NCBI GenBank assembly: GCA_023457355.1
Contig: JAEWLW010000038.1
Span: 124,001 to 188,000, forward strand
Origin: Bacillota bacterium
Lineage (GTDB): Bacteria; Bacillota; Clostridia; Oscillospirales; Ruminococcaceae
Reading direction: 5' to 3'
DNA: 64,000 bases
In this document: positions 8,525 through 16,717 of the stretch, piece by piece
Layout: the number at the start of each line of letters is the position of its first letter
How positions within the stretch are numbered: position 1 is the stretch's first letter
Notes under the pieces: generated by a model
What the model was told of the DNA's origin: nothing
Seen by the model: the letters and a program-made list of their open reading frames with translations, nothing else
The model's database searches: none
Made by a program: the position numbers and the translations under genes

Positions 8525-10315
8525 TTGAACAGCAAAAAATACGGCGTTTCGGACGTTCTTGCCTTTGCCGGCGGCTTTCGGATTCTAACCTATCTGGGGT
8601 GCGCGCTGTCAGGCATCAGCGCGGTGCTCGCCCTTCTGCCGTTTCTCTTCATCTGGCGCATCGTCAAAGCGGTGTTTTTAGTTCTGCCGGATGTCTCGTC
8701 CGCACAGAACCTCGCTTATTACGGCTGGCTGGCCGTCCTCTTTGCTGCGGCCAGCATTGTGGTCTATTTTGCGGCGCTGATGTGCACCCACCTCTGCGCT
8801 TTTCGCGTCGCAAAGACGATGCGCAGCAAGGCCATGCACCATATCATCAAGCTGCCGCTGGGCTATCTTGCCGGTCAGGGCAGCGGCAAGCTGCGCCGCA
8901 TCATCGACGAAACCTCGGGCCAGACCGAAACGTACCTGGCGCACCAGCTGCCGGATATGGCGGGCGCTTACGTTACGCCGGTGGCCATGCTGGTGATGCT
9001 CTTCGTCTTTGACTGGCGTCTGGGACTGCTAAGCCTGACCCCGATGGTCATCGGGTTTGTGCTGATGTTCCGGATGGCAGGGCCTTCCATGAAGGTCCGC
9101 ATGGCCGAATATCAGAAAGCGCTGGAAAACATGAACAACGAGGCGGTGGAATACATCCGCGGCATTCCGGTGGTCAAAACCTTCCAGCAGAGCATTTACT
9201 CCTTTAAAAACTTCCACGCCGCCATCATGCAGTATAAGCAGTGGGTGGTGTCGTACACCGTTTCCCTGCGCCTGCCGATGACCTGCTTTACCGTGTGCAT
9301 CAACGGCATTTTTGCGGTGCTTGTGGTTTCGGGCATTCTGTTGATTGCCACCGCGCCCGACTATAAGACGTTTTTGCTCAACTTCCTCTTCTACGTGCTG
9401 TTTACGCCGTTTTGCACCGTCATGATGACGCGCATCCTGTTTTCCAGCCACAACGCCATGCTGGCCAGCGACGCCGTCGAACGGGTGATGAGCATTTTAA
9501 ACGAGCGGCCGCTGGCCGAACCGGCGCAGCCCGTTTCCCCCGGGGATGCTTCCGTGACGTTTGAGCATGTCACCTTCACCTACAACGGCGCCAGCCGCCC
9601 GGCGCTTTGCGACGTGTCGTTTCATGTGCCGCAGGGTGCCACCTTCGCGCTGGTTGGCCCCTCCGGCGGTGGCAAAACCACCGCCGCCAGCCTGATTCCG
9701 CGCTTCTGGGATGTCGGCAGCGGCAGCGTCAAGGTTGGCGGCGCGGACGTGCGCAGCATTGCCACCCCCGACCTGATGAACCGCGTCGCATTTGTATTTC
9801 AGGATACCCACCTGTTCAAAAAGAGCCTGCTTGAAAACATCCGCGCCGCCCGCCCAGATGCCACCCGCGAACAGGTGCTGGCCGCCGCCAGGGCCGCCCA
9901 GTGCGAAGAGATCATCCAAAAAATGCCCAACGGCCTGGATACCGTCGTGGGCGCAAAGGGTATCTACCTCTCCGGCGGCGAAGCGCAGCGCATCGCGCTC
10001 GCCCGCGCCATCTTAAAGGACGCGCCCATCATTGTGCTGGATGAAGCCACGGCCTTTGCGGACCCCGAAAACGAGCATCAGATTCAGCTGGCATTCCGCG
10101 CGCTGACCAGGGGCAAAACCGTCCTTATAATCGCCCACCGCCTCTCCACAATCCGCAATGCGGACAGCATCGTTGTGCTAAAGGAGGGACAAATTGCCGA
10201 GCAGGGTAACCATCATGCACTGCTCAGGCAAAACGGGCTGTACGCCAAAATGTGGGCAGATTATCAGTCCGCCATCACCTGGAAAGTTGGAAAGGAGGTT
10301 CCTGTCAATGGTTAA
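8525..10315 (+). CDS. ABC transporter, fused permease/ATPase (YbtP/IrtA-like half)
   Basis: A 596-residue half-transporter: an N-terminal six-helix membrane domain of about 320 residues, then an ATPase domain. Walker A is GPSGGGKTT, the signature is LSGGEAQR, Walker B with its glutamate is VLDEATAF and the H-loop is IIAHR. The D-loop reads FADPENE, a form typical of YbtP/IrtA-group siderophore transporters rather than drug exporters. TTG at 8525 is chosen because AGGAGGTG sits 7 nt upstream. It overlaps the next half-transporter by 8 nt, so the two are translated together and probably form a heterodimer. Expected role: import or handling of iron-siderophore, inferred from the D-loop, the AraC neighbour and the DtxR-like site. 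Confidence 0.88.
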   Translation: MNSKKYGVSDVLAFAGGFRILTYLGCALSGISAVLALLPFLFIWRIVKAVFLVLPDVSSAQNLAYYGWLAVLFAAASIVVYFAALMCTHLCAFRVAKTMRSKAMHHIIKLPLGYLAGQGSGKLRRIIDETSGQTETYLAHQLPDMAGAYVTPVAMLVMLFVFDWRLGLLSLTPMVIGFVLMFRMAGPSMKVRMAEYQKALENMNNEAVEYIRGIPVVKTFQQSIYSFKNFHAAIMQYKQWVVSYTVSLRLPMTCFTVCINGIFAVLVVSGILLIATAPDYKTFLLNFLFYVLFTPFCTVMMTRILFSSHNAMLASDAVERVMSILNERPLAEPAQPVSPGDASVTFEHVTFTYNGASRPALCDVSFHVPQGATFALVGPSGGGKTTAASLIPRFWDVGSGSVKVGGADVRSIATPDLMNRVAFVFQDTHLFKKSLLENIRAARPDATREQVLAAARAAQCEEIIQKMPNGLDTVVGAKGIYLSGGEAQRIALARAILKDAPIIVLDEATAFADPENEHQIQLAFRALTRGKTVLIIAHRLSTIRNADSIVVLKEGQIAEQGNHHALLRQNGLYAKMWADYQSAITWKVGKEVPVNG

Positions 10316-12050
10316 CACCATCAGAAAGCATATGGCGCTCAGCGAACAGGGCGCCAGAGACCTGCTGAAAGCCAGCCTCGCCTGCACCGTCACCAACATC
10401 GCGCTGATGCTGCCGGTGGGCGTGCTTTATATGCTGCTCACCACCCTGTCGCAGCCGCTGCTGGGCGGCGGGGCTGCCGCGCCGAAGCTCTCGACCTATA
10501 TCGGCCTCTCGGCGGTTATCCTGCTCGTCCTGTTTGTGCTCAACTACTATCAATACAATAAATGCTACCTTGCCTCTTATCAGGAAAGCGCCGAAAAGCG
10601 CATTTCGCTGGCCGAAAAGCTGCGCCAGCTCCCGCTTTCTTTCTTCGGGCAGCGCGATCTATCCGACCTGACCACCACCATCATGGGCGACTGCGCGGGG
10701 CTTGAGACGGCGTTTTCGCACTACATCCCCGAATTCATCGGCGCGGCGCTCTCCATCGTCATCGTCAGCATCGGCCTTTTTGCGATGGATTGGCGCATGG
10801 CGGCCGCGCTGCTGTGGGTTGTGCCCATCGCCTTTTTAATCACGATAGGTGGCAAAGCGCATCAGGATAAGGTGAACGCCAAAAATATACAGGTGCAGCT
10901 GAGCCGCGCCGACACCATTCAGGAGTTTATCGAAACGGCGCGGGAGATCAAGGCGAGCAACCAAACCGCCAAATATCTGGCCGAATTTGACGAAAAGCTC
11001 CAATATGGCGAAAAGGTCAGCATTCAAACCGAATTGCATGTCGCCATGTTTGTGGTGACGGCCCAGATGCTGCTGCGCATCGGCATTGCCACCGTTGTGG
11101 CAACCGGCGGCCTGCTTATGGCAAAGGGTCAGCTCGATTTTATGGTGTTTCTGGTCTTTTTAATCGCGGCCTCCCGCGTGTTCGACCCACTTTCGGCCTC
11201 GCTGATTAACCTCGCGGCGATGTTTCATGCCCTGTTGCAGGTGGAACGCATGAAAAAAATAGAAGCGCATCCCGTCCAGACCGGCGGGGATGACGTCACC
11301 TATTCGGACTACAGCATCCGCTTTGACCATGTCGGATTTGAATACAACGACGGTGAAGCGGTTCTTCAGGACGTCTCGTTTGAAGCCAAACAGGGCGAAA
11401 TTACTGCCTTGGTCGGCCCTTCAGGCGGCGGCAAGAGTACGGCCACCAAACTGGCGGCGCGCTTTTGGGATGTGACCCGCGGCAAAATTACGCTGGGCAG
11501 CGTTGATATCAACACGGTGGACCCCGAGGTATTGCTCAAAAACTTCTCAATCGTGTTTCAGGACGTTGTGCTGTTCAACAACACCGTCATGGAGAACATT
11601 CGCCTGGGGTGGCGCAACGCAACCGACGCCGAGGTACTGGCGGCAGCGAAGACCGCCCAGTGCGACGAATTTGTCCGGCGTATGCCGCAGGGCTATCAGA
11701 CCTTCATCGGCGAAAACGGCTCCACCCTTTCGGGCGGCGAGCGCCAGCGCATCTCCATCGCCCGGGCGCTGCTCAAAAACGCGCCGGTCATCCTGCTGGA
11801 TGAGGCCACCGCCTCGCTCGACGTCGAAAACGAATCTTACATCCAGGCGGCCCTTGCCCAACTTGTCAAGAACAAAACCGTGCTGGTCATCGCCCATCGC
11901 ATGCGCACCATTGCAGGGGCCGATAAAATTGTGGTGCTGGAAAACGGCGGCGTGGCCGAGCAGGGCACCCACGACCAGTTGCTTGCAAAAAAGGGCTTGT
12001 ACAATCACCTCTGGACGCTGCAAACCCGGGCCGGCGAATGGGCGATCTAA
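10308..12050 (+). CDS. ABC transporter, fused permease/ATPase (YbtQ/IrtB-like half)
   Basis: A 580-residue partner of the preceding half-transporter. The membrane domain covers roughly residues 1-320. The ATPase part has Walker A GPSGGGKST, signature LSGGERQR, Walker B VILLDEATASLD and H-loop IAHR, all intact. ATG at 10308 lies 8 nt inside the end of the first gene and follows AAAGGAGG. The frame stays open upstream to 10194, but that part lies within the previous gene and is not used. Substrate as for the partner: probably iron-siderophore; peptide or drug transport is the alternative. Confidence 0.88.
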   Translation: MVNTIRKHMALSEQGARDLLKASLACTVTNIALMLPVGVLYMLLTTLSQPLLGGGAAAPKLSTYIGLSAVILLVLFVLNYYQYNKCYLASYQESAEKRISLAEKLRQLPLSFFGQRDLSDLTTTIMGDCAGLETAFSHYIPEFIGAALSIVIVSIGLFAMDWRMAAALLWVVPIAFLITIGGKAHQDKVNAKNIQVQLSRADTIQEFIETAREIKASNQTAKYLAEFDEKLQYGEKVSIQTELHVAMFVVTAQMLLRIGIATVVATGGLLMAKGQLDFMVFLVFLIAASRVFDPLSASLINLAAMFHALLQVERMKKIEAHPVQTGGDDVTYSDYSIRFDHVGFEYNDGEAVLQDVSFEAKQGEITALVGPSGGGKSTATKLAARFWDVTRGKITLGSVDINTVDPEVLLKNFSIVFQDVVLFNNTVMENIRLGWRNATDAEVLAAAKTAQCDEFVRRMPQGYQTFIGENGSTLSGGERQRISIARALLKNAPVILLDEATASLDVENESYIQAALAQLVKNKTVLVIAHRMRTIAGADKIVVLENGGVAEQGTHDQLLAKKGLYNHLWTLQTRAGEWAI

Positions 12051-12227
12051 CTTCCCCGCCTTTATTGGTTGATTCCCAGCCTCGCTCAGCTTGGCAAAAA
12101 CCTGTTCTAAAGAAAAGATTCTGGCCCAGCTTTTTGGTCCGCATTTTCAATGAACGCTTATATACTTAATTCAAAACCAGTCAGCCACGCTGTGCTGTTA
12201 TGGGTAAAACGCATAACGCGTCCCATA

Positions 12228-12395
12228 CTAGGGAACCGCTGATTTAATCCATGCGCAGTTTACCAGCGGCTAATTTCGCGTCTGACTGTGTTAAAAAACA
12301 GCCATAAGCGCCAGCTTTATGTCCGCTTTTTGCCTTGTCAGCCACAAAATTCTCTCGCCGTTAACCCGCCCCTGAATTAATCAGAGGCTCCCTAG
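12228..12395. mobile_element. MITE-like element with 17-bp terminal inverted repeats
   Basis: CTAGGGAACCGCTGATT at 12228-12244 is matched in inverted orientation at 12379-12395, with 15 of 17 positions identical. The 168-bp unit carries no reading frame of note. The outer CTAG could be the target duplication expected of IS5-like elements, which makes a non-autonomous IS derivative the simplest reading. The surrounding stretches 12051-12227 and 12396-12564 show no gene. Confidence 0.5.
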
Positions 12396-12564
12396 CGTAA
12401 TCAAACGCTGGCGGGGCTTGGTGGAGCCAGGTTGCCGCAAGCGCGCCTATACGCGAGCGGCCGGGGACAGTGCCCAAATGTTAGTCCTATGATGTTAAAA
12501 GGGCAGGGGGCCAAAACGGTTTGGCGGATTATTTTGGCGCGGGGGACCTATGCCGAGGGCTGCT

Positions 12565-12597
12565 CAAATGCCGCGCTTCAGGCGGCATTTGTTTTAT
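12565..12597 (+). terminator. Terminator-like hairpin
   Basis: A perfect 10-bp stem (CAAATGCCGC at 12565-12574, complement at 12582-12591) with a 7-nt loop, followed by TTTTAT. It is about 500 bp downstream of the ABC operon, the nearest forward gene, so what it terminates is unclear. Confidence 0.6.
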
Positions 12598-12640
12598 GCA
12601 AGTTGTAAGCTCCTGCCAAAAACCGCAGGATAGTGCGTCC

Positions 12641-12690
12641 TAAAAACAGATGGGCGGACCGGCACCTTACAAGAGGCGCCGGTCCGCCCA
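12641..12690 (-). terminator. Terminator of the cupin gene
   Basis: TGGGCGGACCGGC at 12651-12663 pairs perfectly with 12678-12690, and three more pairs form inside. On the minus strand it is followed by TCTGTTTTTA. It lies 35 bp past the cupin stop codon. Confidence 0.85.
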
Positions 12691-12725
12691 TCCCGCTATG
12701 TACTGTCCAGCAGGGAAAGCCTGCG

Positions 12726-13175
12726 TTATTCGGGCTTTTCCTGTGCTGCCGCGTCCGCTTTTGTGGCATGAACAGTCCCGTGCGCATGTTCAGGCGGCGC
12801 ATATATTGTATAAAGCCTGATGGGCCGGGTGCCGGTGTTGATCAGGTTATGCCATGTGCCCGCCGGAATAATAAACGCAAAGCCCTCAAAAATGTTGCGG
12901 CGCAGCGTCAGATTTTCCCTGCTGTCCCCCATCATCACCACGCCCTGTCCCTGCTCGATGCGGATAAACTGGTCATGCTCCGGGTGCACCTCCAGCCCGA
13001 TTGATTCGCCGGGGCTGATGCTCATCAGCACAAGCTGGAGATTTTCGCCGGTCCAAAGCGCCGTACGGAACATGCTGTTCTGCCTGGTGGCCCGGTCGAT
13101 GTTAATCACAAATGGTCTGGGGCCATAATCGGTAAGCAGCGGGTTCCCGCTGGAATTCATGTTGTTCTGCTGCAT
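12726..13175 (-). CDS. Cupin-domain protein
   Basis: A 149-residue single-domain cupin. The two conserved motifs are visible: GLEVHPEHDQFIRIEQGQG supplies His, His and Glu metal ligands, and FIIPAGTWHNLINTG supplies the late histidine. Proteins of this size and motif arrangement are annotated as mannose-6-phosphate isomerase-like cupins, but no enzymatic function is established for them. The N-terminus (RATRQNSMFRTALWTG) matches that group. The ATG follows AAAGGGCG. It is monocistronic, with its own terminator at 12641-12690. The Ala- and Lys-rich C-terminal tail is outside the domain. Confidence 0.8.
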   Translation of the reverse strand: MQQNNMNSSGNPLLTDYGPRPFVINIDRATRQNSMFRTALWTGENLQLVLMSISPGESIGLEVHPEHDQFIRIEQGQGVVMMGDSRENLTLRRNIFEGFAFIIPAGTWHNLINTGTRPIRLYTIYAPPEHAHGTVHATKADAAAQEKPE

Positions 13176-13287
13176 GCATATGCCACGCCCTTTCAGTGTT
13201 TTATAACATCATATGTTTTAAAACCCGCGGATGTGTAGCGTACCGTGGCCGGTTGCCCGCCGACAGCCTGTACATGGGCCGTTGCGC

Positions 13288-13332
13288 ACAAAAAAGCCGT
13301 GCTTTCCTGATGAAGGGCGAAAGCACGGCTTT
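13288..13332 (-). terminator. Terminator of dapF-pyrG
   Basis: AAAGCCGTGCTTTC at 13293-13306 pairs perfectly with 13319-13332, and on the minus strand it is followed by a run of T residues. A weaker 9-bp hairpin (13339-13347 with 13372-13380) lies between it and the pyrG stop. Confidence 0.85.
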
Positions 13333-13414
13333 AGAGCCTGTATTCACAAGTAGGAAATGCCGTTTTGAACGGTGAATACAGAGCTTCGTCTTTTTTGATG
13401 CGATGAACGGGCGC

Positions 13415-15016
13415 TTAAAGCGTTTTGGCAGCCAATGACGCCGCAACAAACTCCCTGAACAGCGGATGGGCGTGGTTCGGGCGGCTCTTGAATTCGGGAT
13501 GGTACTGCACGCCCACAAAGAAGTCGTTGGCCGGTATTTCCACCGCTTCAACCAGACGGTCGTCCGGCGAAGTACCGGTGATGCGCATGCCGGCCGCCGC
13601 CATTTTGTCGCGATAATAGTTGTTGAACTCATAGCGGTGGCGATGGCGCTCGTGAATCAGCGGCTGCCCGTAAGCGCGGGCCATATGGCTGCCCTCGGCA
13701 ATCTTGCAGGGGTAAGCCCCCAGCCGCATGGTGCCGCCCATGACAACGCCGTGCTGGTCGGGCATCAGGTCGATGACCGGATATTTGCCGTCGGGGGCAA
13801 ACTCGGTGGAATTGGCGCCCTCCATGCCCAGCACATCGCGCGTAAACTCTATAACGGCAATCTGCATACCAAGGCAGATGCCAAAATAAGGAACGTTATG
13901 GGTTCTGGCGTACCTGGCCGCCGCAATTTTGCCTTCGATGCCGCGGTCGCCAAAGCCGCCGGGCACCAGAATGCCGTCGCAGCCGCCAAGCAGCTCCTGC
14001 GCGGTGGCATCGGTGACATCCTCGGCCTCAATCCAGTTCAGGTGCACGCGGGCGGAGTTCTCAAAACCGGCATGCTGAAGCGCTTCAGCCACCGAAAGGT
14101 AAGCGTCGTGCAGCCGTACGTATTTGCCCACAATGGCAATATTCACGTCCCTGGTGCGGTTTTCAATCCGCGTGAGCATCTGGTTCCACTCGGTCATATC
14201 CGGTTCGGCAAGGGTCAGCTGCAGTTCGCGGCAGACAATTCTGGCCAGGCCGTTTTCCTCAAGCATCATCGGCGCCTGATACAGCACCGGCAATGTGATA
14301 TTCTCAATGACGCAGTCCTCCTTGACATTGCAGAACAGCGCGATTTTGTGCAGCACTGAGGGCTCAATCGGTTCGTCGCAGCGGCAGACGATCACCGTCG
14401 GCGAGATGCCCATCGCCTGCAGTTCCTTCACCGAATGCTGGGTCGGCTTGCTCTTGTGCTCGCCCGAGCTCTTGATGTAAGGCACCAGCGTCACGTGAAT
14501 GAACATGCAGTTGTGCGGCCCAACCTCCAGCGAAACCTGACGGATGGCCTCTAAAAAAGGCTGGCTTTCAATGTCGCCAACCGTGCCGCCGATCTCGGTG
14601 ATAACCACATCGGCGTCGGTCTTTTTGCCCACCGAGTAGATGAAGTTTTTAATTTCGCCTGTGATGTGCGGAATAACCTGCACCGTCTCGCCAAGGTAAT
14701 CACCGTTGCGCTCCTTGTTGAGCACGTTCCAGTACACCTTGCCGGTGGTCAGATTGGAGTATTTGTTCAGGTTTTCGTCGATAAAGCGCTCGTAGTGGCC
14801 CAAATCGAGGTCGGTTTCGGCGCCGTCCTCGGTGACGAACACCTCGCCGTGCTGGTAGGGGCTCATGGTGCCGGGGTCGACGTTGATGTACGGGTCAAGC
14901 TTCTGCGCCGCCACCTTCAAGCCGCGCATGCGCAGCAGGCGCCCCAGCGAAGCCGCCGTAATGCCCTTTCCCAAACCGGAAACAACACCGCCGGTCACAA
15001 ACACATATTTACTCAT
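13415..15016 (-). CDS. pyrG: CTP synthase
   Basis: This 533-residue enzyme makes CTP from UTP, ATP and glutamine, the last step of pyrimidine nucleotide synthesis. The N-terminal synthetase domain begins KYVFVTGGVVSGLGKG, the hallmark P-loop of CTP synthases, and includes DPYINVDPGTMSP. The C-terminal class I glutamine amidotransferase domain has the nucleophile in PYFGICLGMQ and the His-Glu pair in VQYHPEF. ATG at 15016 overlaps the dapF stop in an ATGA arrangement and has GGAGAGG 7 nt upstream. An in-frame TTG six bases earlier is less likely. It is cotranscribed with dapF. Confidence 0.97.
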   Translation of the reverse strand: MSKYVFVTGGVVSGLGKGITAASLGRLLRMRGLKVAAQKLDPYINVDPGTMSPYQHGEVFVTEDGAETDLDLGHYERFIDENLNKYSNLTTGKVYWNVLNKERNGDYLGETVQVIPHITGEIKNFIYSVGKKTDADVVITEIGGTVGDIESQPFLEAIRQVSLEVGPHNCMFIHVTLVPYIKSSGEHKSKPTQHSVKELQAMGISPTVIVCRCDEPIEPSVLHKIALFCNVKEDCVIENITLPVLYQAPMMLEENGLARIVCRELQLTLAEPDMTEWNQMLTRIENRTRDVNIAIVGKYVRLHDAYLSVAEALQHAGFENSARVHLNWIEAEDVTDATAQELLGGCDGILVPGGFGDRGIEGKIAAARYARTHNVPYFGICLGMQIAVIEFTRDVLGMEGANSTEFAPDGKYPVIDLMPDQHGVVMGGTMRLGAYPCKIAEGSHMARAYGQPLIHERHRHRYEFNNYYRDKMAAAGMRITGTSPDDRLVEAVEIPANDFFVGVQYHPEFKSRPNHAHPLFREFVAASLAAKTL

Positions 15017-15861
15017 AAACAAACCTCTCCTTCAAATACCACAGCCGCAGGGCCCGTCATCAAAACCGTCTCACCCGTATAACAAATTGTCAAATCCCCG
15101 CCGCGCAGTTTCAGGGTGATATCGGTGTTCATCTTACAGTGGCCGCACAACACCGCCGCCACCGTTGTGGCGCAGGCGCCCGTTCCGCAGGCCAGCGTTT
15201 CGCCGCTTCCGCGTTCCCAAACGCGCATTTTCAGCGTGTGGCCGTCGATGACCTCCACAAACTCGGTGTTCACCCGCTCAGGGAACAGCGGGTCATTCTC
15301 ATAGGAAGGCCCAATTTTTTCAAGGTCCAGCGCGTCGATATTCTCGGTGAAAATCACGCAGTGCGGGTTGCCCATCGAAACGCAGCTAAAACGCCGCGCC
15401 TCCCCGGCTAGGACGTGTTCAACGTCTATGGCCCGCTCGCCGGGCAGCCTGACCGGGATATCGGCCGGGCTTAAAACCGGCTTGCCCATATCCACCCGCA
15501 CGGCGGTCACCTCGTCGTTTTCCACCGTCAGCTTAAGCGTTTTAATGCCGCTTAAGGTCTCCAGCGTCATCACCGGCTTTTTAACCAGACCGCGCTCATA
15601 GGCGTATTTGCCAATGCACCTCGTCGCGTTGCCGCACATTTTGCCCTCGCTGCCGTCGGCGTTGAACATACGCATGCGCACATCCGCCGTCTCGCTCGGG
15701 CAGATCAGTACCACACCGTCTCCGCCCACGCCGAAATGGCGGTCGGAAAGGCGGCTGCTCAAAGCCTCGGGGTCGTCCACCTGCTGGGTAAAGCAATTAA
15801 AATAAATATAATCGTTACCGCAGCCATGCATCTTGGTGAACCGGAGCTTTTTTGTCTGCAT
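15013..15861 (-). CDS. dapF: Diaminopimelate epimerase
   Basis: A 282-residue enzyme converting LL- to meso-diaminopimelate for lysine and peptidoglycan synthesis. Both catalytic cysteines of the pseudo-symmetric fold are seen: MCGNATRCIG in the first half and ACGTGACATT in the second. The N-terminal FTKMHGCGNDYI is typical. ATG at 15861 follows GAAAGG; an upstream in-frame start would add eleven residues without support. The stop overlaps pyrG. A consensus-like promoter at 15999-16027 and a terminator-like hairpin at 15921-15970 in the leader suggest attenuation of the dapF-pyrG operon. Confidence 0.95.
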   Translation of the reverse strand: MQTKKLRFTKMHGCGNDYIYFNCFTQQVDDPEALSSRLSDRHFGVGGDGVVLICPSETADVRMRMFNADGSEGKMCGNATRCIGKYAYERGLVKKPVMTLETLSGIKTLKLTVENDEVTAVRVDMGKPVLSPADIPVRLPGERAIDVEHVLAGEARRFSCVSMGNPHCVIFTENIDALDLEKIGPSYENDPLFPERVNTEFVEVIDGHTLKMRVWERGSGETLACGTGACATTVAAVLCGHCKMNTDITLKLRGGDLTICYTGETVLMTGPAAVVFEGEVCL

Positions 15862-15920
15862 ACCTTTCTCATCCTTTCTGTATGTCAAAAACAATTATTA
15901 ACATCTGTCTATCAAAACAT

Positions 15921-15970
15921 GAAAAACGCCGGCAGAGATTTTTGAGGTCACCAAAAAAATCCCTCCCGAC
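15921..15970 (-). promoter_or_regulatory. Terminator-like leader hairpin before dapF
   Basis: On the minus strand, a 16-bp stem (15955-15970 with 15928-15943, one mismatch, two G-U pairs) ends in GTTTTTC. It lies between the promoter and dapF and so resembles an attenuator. No known riboswitch fold or leader peptide was recognised. Confidence 0.5.
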
Positions 15971-15998
15971 GTCATTGTCCAAGAACAATAATGCGGAA

Positions 15999-16027
15999 AT
16001 TATAGCACTTTTTTAAGAATTTTGCAA
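15999..16027 (-). promoter_or_regulatory. Promoter of dapF-pyrG
   Basis: On the minus strand, TTGCAA (16022-16027), a 17-bp spacer and TATAAT (15999-16004). This is a near-consensus vegetative promoter about 130 bp before dapF. Confidence 0.7.
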
Positions 16028-16107
16028 CAAAAAAGCAGGCTATATAAAATATTTAAATGGAAATTTCTTACGCTTCCAGACAATTTATGACCGGCCGGAC
16101 GGCAGCA

Positions 16108-16677
16108 TCACAGCTCGTAGGTTTTTAAGATGTTTTCCGCCACCTCGCGTTTGGTCAGCCGCAAATCCATCGCCTGTTTCTCCAGATAGCGGTGCGCCTG
16201 CGGCTCGGTCATCAGCAGGCATTGAATCAGCGCGCACTTGGCGCGGTCGATCAGCCGTATCTCCTCAATGGTTGTCTGAAGCTTGCGGTTTTCCTTTTGC
16301 AGCCCCATCATGTGGCGGCGCGACGCGCGCAACAGCTTTAACGACTGAAAAAAGAACGGGCGCGACACCGGTTTTGGTATCACAAAAACGCCATAATCCT
16401 CCACACGGGCCGCAACGTCGTCGGCCCGCTCGTTCTTGACGAGCATTAGCACCCCCGCCATCGACTGCCGTGCAGCCAGGCAGGCCAGTTCATGCCCGTA
16501 TTCATCGGTCAGCGGCGCATTGATGATAACCGTATCATAGTCCATATCCGCCAGCAACCGTCTGGCTTCCGCGCCGCTGGCGGCGGCGGTTGCAGCAGAC
16601 TGCTCCTGCGGGGACAGCAGTTCAGCAATAAAATGCTGCCCGCTTTCTGACGATGAAACAATCAAAACCCTTTCCAT
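16108..16677 (-). CDS. ANTAR-domain regulator with degenerate receiver
   Basis: A 189-residue RNA-binding antiterminator candidate. Residues 1-115 have a receiver-like fold, but the usual phospho-acceptor Asp of the third strand is Asn53 in DTVIINAP, so phosphorylation is doubtful. The switch lysine appears to be kept (PKPVSR, 101-106). Residues 125-189 are the three-helix ANTAR domain, with the conserved alanines and AM(170)DLRLTKREVAENIL. It lies 40 bp downstream of glnA on the same strand, and ANTAR proteins in Clostridia often control nitrogen genes. The obvious local target is the glnN leader at 18171-18223. ATG at 16677 has GAGGG 8 nt upstream; a GTG at 16686 is less likely. Confidence 0.85.
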   Translation of the reverse strand: MERVLIVSSSESGQHFIAELLSPQEQSAATAAASGAEARRLLADMDYDTVIINAPLTDEYGHELACLAARQSMAGVLMLVKNERADDVAARVEDYGVFVIPKPVSRPFFFQSLKLLRASRRHMMGLQKENRKLQTTIEEIRLIDRAKCALIQCLLMTEPQAHRYLEKQAMDLRLTKREVAENILKTYEL

Positions 16678-16717
16678 GCCGCCCACCCTCTTTCATAATG
16701 CCTGACTTCCATCGGGT

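Noticed and set aside
8174..12098. A 15-nt direct repeat, GCTCAGCTTGGCAAA, at 8174-8188 and 12084-12098, flanking the ABC operon.
   Set aside because: One or two shared 15-mers are expected by chance in 64 kb, and there are no other mobility signs.
12301..12490. A possible riboswitch in the gap between the ABC operon and the cupin gene.
   Set aside because: No core motif of a known class was found; the paired ends are better explained as MITE-like repeats.
13466..14359. A 297-codon frame on the plus strand inside pyrG.
   Set aside because: It is antisense to the amidotransferase part of CTP synthase and has no independent support.
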